A stretch of 64,000 nt of DNA from Panagrolaimus kolymaensis. Its lineage: Eukaryota > Nematoda > Chromadorea > Rhabditida > Panagrolaimidae. Under the pieces are notes generated by a model. That model did no database searches. It worked only from the letters and a program-made list of their open reading frames with translations, and had not been told where the DNA came from. The stretch is from assembly GCA_028622995.1 (NCBI GenBank), contig JAJQJQ010000060.1, forward strand, positions 248,001 to 312,000, given 5' to 3'. The translations under genes and the position numbers were made by a program. This document shows, in pieces, positions 1 through 12,985 of this stretch. Position 1 is the first letter of the stretch. Each line of letters starts with the position of its first letter.

Positions 1-540
1 AATAAATGAAATAAATAAGCAGAAATTTTCTTCATTCAATTGACTTACTGAACCTAAAATATTTGTATCCTTCAACTTTTTTTTATTTTATTTAAAATTC
101 TATCACAAATTATTGGAGGCGAGAGTCATCTCGAGCAAATAAATGAAATAAATAAGCAGAAATTTTCTTCATTCAGTTGACTTACTGAAGTTAAAGTATT
201 TTTATTCCTCAACAATTTTTTATTTTAATAAAATTTCTTTTCTGAAATTTTGGATGCTTGAGACATCTCGAGCAAATAAATGAAATAAATAAGCAGAAAT
301 TTTCTTCATTCGATTGACTTACTGAACCTAAAATATTTGTATCCTTCAACTTTTTTTTATTTTATTTAAAATTCTATCACAAATTATTGGAGGCGAGAGT
401 CATCTCGAGCAAATAAATGAAATAAATAAGCAGAAATTTTCTTCATTCAGTTGACTTACTGAAGTTAAAGTATTTTTATTCCTCAACAATTTTTTATTTT
501 AATAAAATTTCTTTTCTGAAATTTTGGATGCTTGAGACAT

Positions 541-3140
541 CTCGAGCAAATAAATGAAATAAATAAGCAGAAATTTTCTTCATTCGATTGACTTACTGAA
601 CCTAAAATATTTGTATCCTTCAACTTTTTTTTATTTTATTTAAAATTCTATCACAAATTTTTGGAGGCGAGAGTCATCTCGAGCAAATAAATGAAATAAA
701 TAAGCAGAAATTTTCTTCATTCAGTTGACTTACTGAAGTTAAAGTATTTTTATTCCTCAACAATTTTTTATTTTAATAAAATTTCTTTTCTGAAATTTTG
801 GATGCTTGAGACATCTCGAGCAAATAAATGAAATAAATAAGCAGAAATTTTCTTCATTCGATTGACTTACTGAACCTAAAATATTTGTATCCTTCAACTT
901 TTTTTTATTTTAATAAAGTTCTATCACAAATTTTAAGAGGCGAGAGTCATCTCGAGCAAATAAATGAAATAAATAAGCAGAAATTTTCTTCATTCAATTG
1001 ACTTACTGAACCTAAAATATTTGTATCCTTCAACTTTTTTTTATTTTATTTAAAATTCTATCACAAATTATTGGAGGCGAGAGTCATCTCGAGCAAATAA
1101 ATGAAATAAATAAGCAGAAATTTTCTTCATTCGATTGACTTACTGAACCTAAAATATTTGTATCCTTCAACTTTTTTTTATTTTATTTAAAATTCTATCA
1201 CAAATTATTGGAGGCGAGAGTCATCTCGAGCAAATAAATGAAATAAATAAGCAGAAATTTTCTTCATTCAGTTGACTTACTGAAGTTAAAGTATTTTTAT
1301 TCCTCAACAATTTTTTATTTTAATAAAATTTCTTTTCTGAAATTTTGGATGCTTGAGACATCTCGAGCAAATAAATGAAATAAATAAGCAGAAATTTTCT
1401 TCATTCAGTTGACTTACTGAAGTTAAAGTATTTTTATTCCTCAACAATTTTTTATTTTAATAAAATTTCTTTTCTGAAATTTTGGATGCTTGAGACATCT
1501 CGAGCAAATAAATGAAATAAATAAGCAGAAATTTTCTTCATTCGATTGACTTACTGAACCTAAAATATTTGTATCCTTCAACTTTTTTTTATTTTAATAA
1601 AGTTCTATCACAAATTTTAAGAGGCGAGAGTCATCTCGAGCAAATAAATGAAATAAATAAGCAGAAATTTTCTTCATTCAGTTGACTTACTGAAGTTAAA
1701 GTATTTTTATTCCTCAACAATTTTTTATTTTAATAAAATTTCTTTTCTGAAATTTTGGATGCTTGAGACATCTCGAGCAAATAAATGAAATAAATAAGCA
1801 GAAATTTTCTTCATTCGATTGACTTACTGAACATAAAATATTTGTATCCTTCAACTTTTTTTTATTTTATTTAAAATTCTATCACAAATTTTAAGAGGCG
1901 AGAGTCATCTCGAGCAAATAAATGAAATAAATAAGCAGAAATTTTCTTCATTCAGTTGACTTCCTGAACCTAAAATATTTGTATCCTTCAACTTTTTTTT
2001 ATTTTATTTAAAATTCTATCACAAATTTTAAGAGGCGAGAGTCATCTCGAGCAAATAAATGAAATAAATAAGCAGAAATTTTCTTCATTCAGTTGACTTA
2101 CTGAACCTAAAATATTAGTATCCTTCAACTTTTTTTTATTTTATTTAAAATTCTATCACAAATTATTGGAGGCGAGAGTCATCTCGAGCAAATAAATGAA
2201 ATAAATAAGCAGAAATTTTCTTCATTCAGTTGACTTACTGAAGTTAAAGTATTTTTATTCCTCAACAATTTTTTATTTTAATAAAATTTCTTTTCTGAAA
2301 TTTTGGATGCTTGAGACATCTCGAGCAAATAAATGAAATAAATAAGCAGAAATTTTCTTCATTCAGTTGACTTACTGAAGTTAAAGTATTTTTATTCCTC
2401 AACAATTTTTTATTTTAATAAAATTTCTTTTCTGAAATTTTGGATGCTTGAGACATCTCGAGCAAATAAATGAAATAAATAAGCAGAAATTTTCTTCATT
2501 CGATTGACTTACTGAACCTAAAATATTTGTATCCTTCAACTTTTTTTTATTTTATTTAAAATTCTATCACAAATTATTGGAGGCGAGAGTCATCTCGAGC
2601 AAATAAATGAAATAAATAAGCAGAAATTTTCTTCATTCAGTTGACTTACTGAAGTTAAAATATTTGTATCCTTCAACTTTTTTTTATTTTATTTAAAATT
2701 CTATCACAAATTATTGGAGGCGAGAGTCATCTCGAGCAAATAAATGAAATAAATAAGCAGAAATTTTCTTCATTCGATTGACTTACTGAACCTAAAATAT
2801 TTGTATCCTTCAACTTTTTTTTATTTTATTTAAAATTCTATCACAAATTTTAAGAGGCGAGAGTCATCTCGAGCAAATAAATGAAATAAATAAGCAGAAA
2901 TTTTCTTCATTCATTTGACTTACTGAAGTTAAAGTATTTTTATTCCTCAACAATTTTTTATTTTAATAAAGTTCTATCACAAATTTTTGGAGGCGAGAGT
3001 CATCTCGAGCAAATAAATGAAATAAATAAGCAGAAATTTTCTTCATTCGATTGACTTACTGAACCTAAAATATTTGTATCCTTCAACTTTTTTTTATTTT
3101 ATTTAAAATTCTATCACAAATTATTGGAGGCGAGAGTCAT
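541..3140 (+). repeat. Higher-order block, left copy
   Basis: The order of monomer types from 541 onward is the same as the order from 4510 onward, including rare private variants. These are ACATAAAATATTT near 1831 and AATATTAGTA near 2111, which recur exactly 4380 bp to the right. One base differs in a TTGACTTACTGAA box near 1963, where the left copy reads TTGACTTCCTGAA. The left copy lacks three monomers (A, B, B; 411 bp) near 1499 and two monomers (273 bp) near 2457 that the right copy has. This is a segmental duplication inside the array that later changed by whole-monomer gain or loss. Confidence 0.85.
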
Positions 3141-4509
3141 CTCGAGCAAATAAATGAAATAAATAAGCAGAAATTTTCTTCATTCGATTGACTTACTGAA
3201 CCTAAAATATTTGTATCCTTCAACTTTTTTTTATTTTATTTAAAATTCTATCACAAATTTTAAGAGGCGAGAGTCATCTCGAGCAAATAAATGAAATAAA
3301 TAAGCAGAAATTTTCTTCATTCATTTGACTTACTGAAGTTAAAGTATTTTTATTCCTCAACAATTTTTTATTTTAATAAAGTTCTATCACAAATTATTGG
3401 AGGCGAGAGTCATCTCGAGCAAATAAATGAAATAAATAAGCAGAAATTTTCTTCATTCGATTGACTTACTGAACCTAAAATATTTGTATCCTTCAACTTT
3501 TTTTTATTTTATTTAAAATTCTATCACAAATTATTGGAGGCGAGAGTCATCTCGAGCAAATAAATGAAATAAATAAGCAGAAATTTTCTTCATTCAGTTG
3601 ACTTACTGAAGTTAAAATATTTGTATCCTTCAACTTTTTTTTATTTTATTTAAAATTCTATCACAAATTATTGGAGGCGAGAGTCATCTCGAGCAAATAA
3701 ATGAAATAAATAAGCAGAAATTTTCTTCATTCGATTGACTTACTGAACCTAAAATATTTGTATCCTTCAACTTTTTTTTATTTTATTTAAAATTCTATCA
3801 CAAATTATTGGAGGCGAGAGTCATCTCGAGCAAATAAATGAAATAAATAAGCAGAAATTTTCTTCATTCAGTTGACTTACTGAACCTAAAATATTTGTAT
3901 CCTTCAACTTTTTTTTATTTTATTTAAAATTCTATCACAAATTATTGGAGGCGAGAGTCATCTCGAGCAAATAAATGAAATAAATAAGCAGAAATTTTCT
4001 TCTTTTGATTGACTTACTGAACCTAAAATATTTGTATCCTTCAACTTTTTTTTATTTTATTTAAAATTCTATCACAAATTATTGGAGGCGAGAGTCATCT
4101 CGAGCAAATAAATGAAATAAATAAGCAGAAATTTTCTTCTTTTGATTGACTTACTGAACCTAAAATATTTGTATCCTTCAACTTTTTTTTATTTTATTTA
4201 AAATTCTATCACAAATTATTGGAGGCGAGAGTCATCTCGAGCAAATAAATGAAATAAATAAGCAGAAATTTTCTTCATTCGATTGACTTACTGAACCTAA
4301 AATATTTGTATCCTTCAACTTTTTTTTATTTTATTTAAAATTCTATCACAAATTATTGGAGGCGAGAGTCATCTCGAGCAAATAAATGAAATAAATAAGC
4401 AGAAATTTTCTTCATTCAGTTGACTTACTGAAGTTAAAGTATTTTTATTCCTCAACAATTTTTTATTTTAATAAAATTTCTTTTCTGAAATTTTGGATGC
4501 TTGAGACAT

Positions 4510-7500
4510 CTCGAGCAAATAAATGAAATAAATAAGCAGAAATTTTCTTCATTCGATTGACTTACTGAACCTAAAATATTTGTATCCTTCAACTTTTTTT
4601 TATTTTATTTAAAATTCTATCACAAATTTTTGGAGGCGAGAGTCATCTCGAGCAAATAAATGAAATAAATAAGCAGAAATTTTCTTCATTCAGTTGACTT
4701 ACTGAAGTTAAAGTATTTTTATTCCTCAACAATTTTTTATTTTAATAAAATTTCTTTTCTGAAATTTTGGATGCTTGAGACATCTCGAGCAAATAAATGA
4801 AATAAATAAGCAGAAATTTTCTTCATTCGATTGACTTACTGAACCTAAAATATTTGTATCCTTCAACTTTTTTTTATTTTAATAAAGTTCTATCACAAAT
4901 TTTAAGAGGCGAGAGTCATCTCGAGCAAATAAATGAAATAAATAAGCAGAAATTTTCTTCATTCAATTGACTTACTGAACCTAAAATATTTGTATCCTTC
5001 AACTTTTTTTTATTTTATTTAAAATTCTATCACAAATTATTGGAGGCGAGAGTCATCTCGAGCAAATAAATGAAATAAATAAGCAGAAATTTTCTTCATT
5101 CGATTGACTTACTGAACCTAAAATATTTGTATCCTTCAACTTTTTTTTATTTTATTTAAAATTCTATCACAAATTATTGGAGGCGAGAGTCATCTCGAGC
5201 AAATAAATGAAATAAATAAGCAGAAATTTTCTTCATTCAGTTGACTTACTGAAGTTAAAGTATTTTTATTCCTCAACAATTTTTTATTTTAATAAAATTT
5301 CTTTTCTGAAATTTTGGATGCTTGAGACATCTCGAGCAAATAAATGAAATAAATAAGCAGAAATTTTCTTCATTCAGTTGACTTACTGAAGTTAAAGTAT
5401 TTTTATTCCTCAACAATTTTTTATTTTAATAAAATTTCTTTTCTGAAATTTTGGATGCTTGAGACATCTCGAGCAAATAAATGAAATAAATAAGCAGAAA
5501 TTTTCTTCATTCGATTGACTTACTGAACCTAAAATATTTGTATCCTTCAACTTTTTTTTATTTTATTTAAAATTCTATCACAAATTATTGGAGGCGAGAG
5601 TCATCTCGAGCAAATAAATGAAATAAATAAGCAGAAATTTTCTTCATTCAGTTGACTTACTGAAGTTAAAGTATTTTTATTCCTCAACAATTTTTTATTT
5701 TAATAAAATTTCTTTTCTGAAATTTTGGATGCTTGAGACATCTCGAGCAAATAAATGAAATAAATAAGCAGAAATTTTCTTCATTCAGTTGACTTACTGA
5801 AGTTAAAGTATTTTTATTCCTCAACAATTTTTTATTTTAATAAAATTTCTTTTCTGAAATTTTGGATGCTTGAGACATCTCGAGCAAATAAATGAAATAA
5901 ATAAGCAGAAATTTTCTTCATTCGATTGACTTACTGAACCTAAAATATTTGTATCCTTCAACTTTTTTTTATTTTAATAAAGTTCTATCACAAATTTTAA
6001 GAGGCGAGAGTCATCTCGAGCAAATAAATGAAATAAATAAGCAGAAATTTTCTTCATTCAGTTGACTTACTGAAGTTAAAGTATTTTTATTCCTCAACAA
6101 TTTTTTATTTTAATAAAATTTCTTTTCTGAAATTTTGGATGCTTGAGACATCTCGAGCAAATAAATGAAATAAATAAGCAGAAATTTTCTTCATTCGATT
6201 GACTTACTGAACATAAAATATTTGTATCCTTCAACTTTTTTTTATTTTATTTAAAATTCTATCACAAATTTTAAGAGGCGAGAGTCATCTCGAGCAAATA
6301 AATGAAATAAATAAGCAGAAATTTTCTTCATTCAGTTGACTTACTGAACCTAAAATATTTGTATCCTTCAACTTTTTTTTATTTTATTTAAAATTCTATC
6401 ACAAATTTTAAGAGGCGAGAGTCATCTCGAGCAAATAAATGAAATAAATAAGCAGAAATTTTCTTCATTCAGTTGACTTACTGAACCTAAAATATTAGTA
6501 TCCTTCAACTTTTTTTTATTTTATTTAAAATTCTATCACAAATTATTGGAGGCGAGAGTCATCTCGAGCAAATAAATGAAATAAATAAGCAGAAATTTTC
6601 TTCATTCAGTTGACTTACTGAAGTTAAAGTATTTTTATTCCTCAACAATTTTTTATTTTAATAAAATTTCTTTTCTGAAATTTTGGATGCTTGAGACATC
6701 TCGAGCAAATAAATGAAATAAATAAGCAGAAATTTTCTTCATTCAGTTGACTTACTGAAGTTAAAGTATTTTTATTCCTCAACAATTTTTTATTTTAATA
6801 AAATTTCTTTTCTGAAATTTTGGATGCTTGAGACATCTCGAGCAAATAAATGAAATAAATAAGCAGAAATTTTCTTCATTCGATTGACTTACTGAACCTA
6901 AAATATTTGTATCCTTCAACTTTTTTTTATTTTAATAAAGTTCTATCACAAATTTTAAGAGGCGAGAGTCATCTCGAGCAAATAAATGAAATAAATAAGC
7001 AGAAATTTTCTTCATTCAGTTGACTTACTGAAGTTAAAGTATTTTTATTCCTCAACAATTTTTTATTTTAATAAAATTTCTTTTCTGAAATTTTGGATGC
7101 TTGAGACATCTCGAGCAAATAAATGAAATAAATAAGCAGAAATTTTCTTCATTCGATTGACTTACTGAACCTAAAATATTTGTATCCTTCAACTTTTTTT
7201 TATTTTATTTAAAATTCTATCACAAATTATTGGAGGCGAGAGTCATCTCGAGCAAATAAATGAAATAAATAAGCAGAAATTTTCTTCATTCAGTTGACTT
7301 ACTGAAGTTAAAATATTTGTATCCTTCAACTTTTTTTTATTTTATTTAAAATTCTATCACAAATTATTGGAGGCGAGAGTCATCTCGAGCAAATAAATGA
7401 AATAAATAAGCAGAAATTTTCTTCATTCGATTGACTTACTGAACCTAAAATATTTGTATCCTTCAACTTTTTTTTATTTTATTTAAAATTCTATCACAAA

Positions 7501-7793
7501 TTTTAAGAGGCGAGAGTCATCTCGAGCAAATAAATGAAATAAATAAGCAGAAATTTTCTTCATTCATTTGACTTACTGAAGTTAAAGTATTTTTATTCCT
7601 CAACAATTTTTTATTTTAATAAAGTTCTATCACAAATTTTTGGAGGCGAGAGTCATCTCGAGCAAATAAATGAAATAAATAAGCAGAAATTTTCTTCATT
7701 CGATTGACTTACTGAACCTAAAATATTTGTATCCTTCAACTTTTTTTTATTTTATTTAAAATTCTATCACAAATTATTGGAGGCGAGAGTCAT
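4510..7793 (+). repeat. Higher-order block, right copy
   Basis: This is the partner of the block at 541-3140. The offset is 3969 bp at its start, 4380 bp after an extra A-B-B triplet at about 5468-5878, and about 4653 bp after a further pair of monomers at about 6974-7246. The offset changes are sums of monomer lengths, as expected from unequal exchange in register. The private variants at about 6211 (ACATAAAATATTT) and 6481 (AATATTAGTA) confirm the pairing. Confidence 0.85.
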
Positions 7794-10700
7794 CTCGAGC
7801 AAATAAATGAAATAAATAAGCAGAAATTTTCTTCATTCAGTTGACTTACTGAAGTTAAAATATTTGTATCCTTCAACTTTTTTTTATTTTATTTAAAATT
7901 CTATCACAAATTATTGGAGGCGAGAGTCATCTCGAGCAAATAAATGAAATAAATAAGCAGAAATTTTCTTCATTCGATTGACTTACTGAACCTAAAATAT
8001 TTGTATCCTTCAACTTTTTTTTATTTTATTTAAAATTCTATCACAAATTTTAAGAGGCGAGAGTCATCTCGAGCAAATAAATGAAATAAATAAGCAGAAA
8101 TTTTCTTCATTCATTTGACTTACTGAAGTTAAAGTATTTTTATTCCTCAACAATTTTTTATTTTAATAAAGTTCTATCACAAATTTTTGGAGGCGAGAGT
8201 CATCTCGAGCAAATAAATGAAATAAATAAGCAGAAATTTTCTTCATTCGATTGACTTACTGAACCTAAAATATTTGTATCCTTCAACTTTTTTTTATTTT
8301 ATTTAAAATTCTATCACAAATTATTGGAGGCGAGAGTCATCTCGAGCAAATAAATGAAATAAATAAGCAGAAATTTTCTTCATTCGATTGACTTACTGAA
8401 CCTAAAATATTTGTATCCTTCAACTTTTTTTTATTTTATTTAAAATTCTATCACAAATTATTGGAGGCGAGAGTCATCTCGAGCAAATAAATGAAATAAA
8501 TAAGCAGAAATTTTCTTCATTCAGTTGACTTACTGAAGTTAAAATATTTGTATCCTTCAACTTTTTTTTATTTTATTTAAAATTCTATCACAAATTATTG
8601 GAGGCGAGAGTCATCTCGAGCAAATAAATGAAATAAATAAGCAGAAATTTTCTTCATTCGATTGACTTACTGAACCTAAAATATTTGTATCCTTCAACTT
8701 TTTTTTATTTTATTTAAAATTCTATCACAAATTATTGGAGGCGAGAGTCATCTCGAGCAAATAAATGAAATAAATAAGCAGAAATTTTCTTCATTCGATT
8801 GACTTACTGAACCTAAAATATTTGTATCCTTCAACATTTTTTTATTTTATTTAAAATTCTATCACAAATTATTGGAGGCGAGAGTCATCTCGAGCAAATA
8901 AATGAAATAAATAAGCAGAAATTTTCTTCATTCAGTTGACTTACTGAAGTTAAAATATTTGTATCCTTCAACTTTTTTTTATTTTATTTAAAATTCTATC
9001 ACAAATTATTGGAGGCGAGAGTCATCTCGAGCAAATAAATGAAATAAATAAACAGAAATTTTCTTCATTCGATTGACTTACTGAACCTAAAATATTTGTA
9101 TCCTTCAACTTTTTTTTATTTTATTTAAAATTCTATCACAAATTATTGGAGGCGAGAGTCATCTCGAGCAAATAAATGAAATAAATAAGCAGAAATTTTC
9201 TTCATTCAGTTGACTTACTGAACCTAAAATATTTGTATCCTTCAACTTTTTTTTATTTTATTTAAAATTCTATCACAAATTATTGGAGGCGAGAGTCATC
9301 TCGAGCAAATAAATGAAATAAATAAGCAGAAATTTTCTTCATTCAGTTGACTTACTGAAGTTAAAGTATTTTTATTCCTCAACAATTTTTTATTTTAATA
9401 AAATTTCTTTTCTGAAATTTTGGATGCTTGAGACATCTCGAGCAAATAAATGAAATAAATAAGCAGAAATTTTCTTCATTCGATTGACTTACTGAACCTA
9501 AAATATTTGTATCCTTCAACTTTTTTTTATTTTAATAAAGTTCTATCACAAATTTTAAGAGGCGAGAGTCATCTCGAGCAAATAAATGAAATAAATAAGC
9601 AGAAATTTTCTTCATTCAGTTGACTTACTGAACCTAAAATATTTGTATCCTTCAACTTTTTTTTATTTTATTTAAAATTCTATCACAAATTATTGGAGGC
9701 GAGAGTCATCTCGAGCAAATAAATGAAATAAATAAGCAGAAATTTTCTTCATTCGATTGACTTACTGAACCTAAAATATTTGTATCCTTCAACTTTTTTT
9801 TATTTTATTTAAAATTCTATCACAAATTATTGGAGGCGAGAGTCATCTCGAGCAAATAAATGAAATAAATAAGCAGAAATTTTCTTCATTCAGTTGACTT
9901 ACTGAAGTTAAAGTATTTTTATTCCTCAACAATTTTTTATTTTAATAAAATTTCTTTTCTGAAATTTTGGATGCTTGAGACATCTCGAGCAAATAAATGA
10001 AATAAATAAGCAGAAATTTTCTTCATTCGATTGACTTACTGAACCTAAAATATTTGTATCCTTCAACTTTTTTTTATTTTAATAAAGTTCTATCACAAAT
10101 TTTAAGAGGCGAGAGTCATCTCGAGCAAATAAATGAAATAAATAAGCAGAAATATTCTTCATTCAATTGACTTACTGAACCTAAAATATTTGTATCCTTC
10201 AACTTTTTTTTATTTTATTTAAAATTCTATCACAAATTATTGGAGGCGAGAGTCATCTCGAGCAAATAAATGAAATAAATAAGCAGAAATTTTCTTCATT
10301 CGATTGACTTACTGAACCTAAAATATTTGTATCCTTCAACTTTTTTTTATTTTATTTAAAATTCTATCACAAATTATTGGAGGCGAGAGTCATCTCGAGC
10401 AAATAAATGAAATAAATAAGCAGAAATTTTCTTCATTCAGTTGACTTACTGAAGTTAAAGTATTTTTATTCCTCAACAATTTTTTATTTTAATAAAATTT
10501 CTTTTCTGAAATTTTGGATGCTTGAGACATCTCGAGCAAATAAATGAAATAAATAAGCAGAAATTTTCTTCATTCGATTGACTTACTGAACCTAAAATAT
10601 TTGTATCCTTCAACTTTTTTTTATTTTAATAAAGTTCTATCACAAATTTTAAGAGGCGAGAGTCATCTCGAGCAAATAAATGAAATAAATAAGCAGAAAT

Positions 10701-12854
10701 TTTCTTCATTCAATTGACTTACTGAACCTAAAATATTTGTATCCTTCAACTTTTTTTTATTTTATTTAAAATTCTATCACAAATTATTGGAGGCGAGAGT
10801 CATCTCGAGCAAATAAATGAAATAAATAAGCAGAAATTTTCTTCATTCAGTTGACTTACTGAAGTTAAAGTATTTTTATTCCTCAACAATTTTTTATTTT
10901 AATAAAATTTCTTTTCTGAAATTTTGGATGCTTGAGACATCTCGAGCAAATAAATGAAATAAATAAGCAGAAATTTTCTTCATTCGATTGACTTACTGAA
11001 CCTAAAATATTTGTATCCTTCAACTTTTTTTTATTTTAATAAAGTTCTATCACAAATTTTAAGAGGCGAGAGTCATCTCGAGCAAATAAATGAAATAAAT
11101 AAGCAGAAATTTTCTTCATTCAATTGACTTACTGAACCTAAAATATTTGTATCCTTCAACTTTTTTTTATTTTATTTAAAATTCTATCACAAATTATTGG
11201 AGGCGAGAGTCATCTCGAGCAAATAAATGAAATAAATAAGCAGAAATTTTCTTCATTCAGTTGACTTACTGAAGTTAAAGTATTTTTATTCCTCAACAAT
11301 TTTTTATTTTAATAAAATTTCTTTTCTGAAATTTTGGATGCTTGAGACATCTCGAGCAAATAAATGAAATAAATAAGCAGAAATTTTCTTCATTCAGTTG
11401 ACTTACTGAAGTTAAAGTATTTTTATTCCTCAACAATTTTTTATTTTAATAAAATTTCTTTTCTGAAATTTTGGATGCTTGAGACATCTCGAGCAAATAA
11501 ATGAAATAAATAAGCAGAAATTTTCTTCATTCGATTGACTTACTGAACCTAAAATATTTGTATCCTTCAACTTTTTTTTATTTTAATAAAGTTCTATCAC
11601 AAATTTTAAGAGGCGAGAGTCATCTCGAGCAAATAAATGAAATAAATAAGCAGAAATTTTCTTCATTCAGTTGACTTACTGAAGTTAAAGTATTTTTATT
11701 CCTCAACAATTTTTTATTTTAATAAAATTTCTTTTCTGAAATTTTGGATGCTTGAGACATCTCGAGCAAATAAATGAAATAAATAAGCAGAAATTTTCTT
11801 CATTCGATTGACTTACTGAACCTAAAATATTTGTATCCTTCAACTTTTTTTTATTTTATTTAAAATTCTATCACAAATTTTAAGAGGCGAGAGTCATCTC
11901 GAGCAAATAAATGAAATAAATAAGCAGAAATTTTCTTCATTCAGTTGACTTACTGAACCTAAAATATTTGTATCCTTCAACTTTTTTTTATTTTATTTAA
12001 AATTCTATCACAAATTTTAAGAGGCGAGAGTCATCTCGAGCAAATAAATGAAATAAATAAGCAGAAATTTTCTTCATTCAGTTGACTTACTGAACCTAAA
12101 ATATTTGTATCCTTCAACTTTTTTTTATTTTATTTAAAGTTCTATCACAAATTTTAAGAGGCGAGAGTCATCTCGAGCAAATAAATGAAATAAATAAGCA
12201 GAAATTTTCTTCATTCAGTTGACTTACTGAACCTAAAATATTTGTATCCTTCAACTTTTTTTTATTTTATTTAAAATTCTATCACAAATTTTTGGAGGCG
12301 AGAGTCATCTCGAGCAAATAAATGAAATAAATAAGCAGAAATTTTCTTCATTCAGTTGACTTACTGAACCTAAAATATTTGTATCCTTCAACTTTTTTTT
12401 ATTTTATTTAAAGTTCTATCACAAATTTTAAGAGGCGAGAGTCATCTCGAGCAAATAAATGAAATAAATAAGCAGAAATTTTCTTCATTCAGTTGACTTA
12501 CTGAAGTTAAAGTATTTTTATTCCTCAACAATTTTTTATTTTAATAAAATTTCTTTTCTGAAATTTTGGATGCTTGAGACATCTCGAGCAAATAAATGAA
12601 ATAAATAAGCAGAAATTTTCTTCATTCGATTGACTTACTGAACCTAAAATATTTGTATCCTTCAACTTTTTTTTATTTTAATAAAGTTCTATCACAAATT
12701 TTAAGAGGCGAGAGTCATCTCGAGCAAATAAATGAAATAAATAAGCAGAAATTTTCTTCATTCGATTGACTTACTGAACCTAAAATATTTGTATCCTTCA
12801 ACTTTTTTTTATTTTAATAAAGTTCTATCACAAATTTTAAGAGGCGAGAGTCAT

Positions 12855-12985
12855 CTCGAGCAAATAAATGAAATAAATAAGCAGAAATTTTCTTCATTCA
12901 TTTGACTTACTGAAGTTAAAGTACACCTCAACAATTTTTTATTTTAATAAAATTTCTTTTCTTAAATTTTGGATGCTTGAGACAT
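12855..12985 (+). repeat. Short 131-bp satellite variant (type C), first example
   Basis: In this monomer the B segment is shortened to GTTAAAGTACACCTCAAC. It is paired with a b-type end reading CTTAAATTTTGG instead of CTGAAATTTTGG. The spacing between its two CTCGAG sites is 131 bp. The same variant recurs near 15106, 15641, 19870, 21500, 22580, 24080, 26120, 34840 and 35370, always with the same linked substitution. The copies therefore descend from one deleted monomer that was spread by block amplification. None is seen in the first 12.8 kb. Confidence 0.9.
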
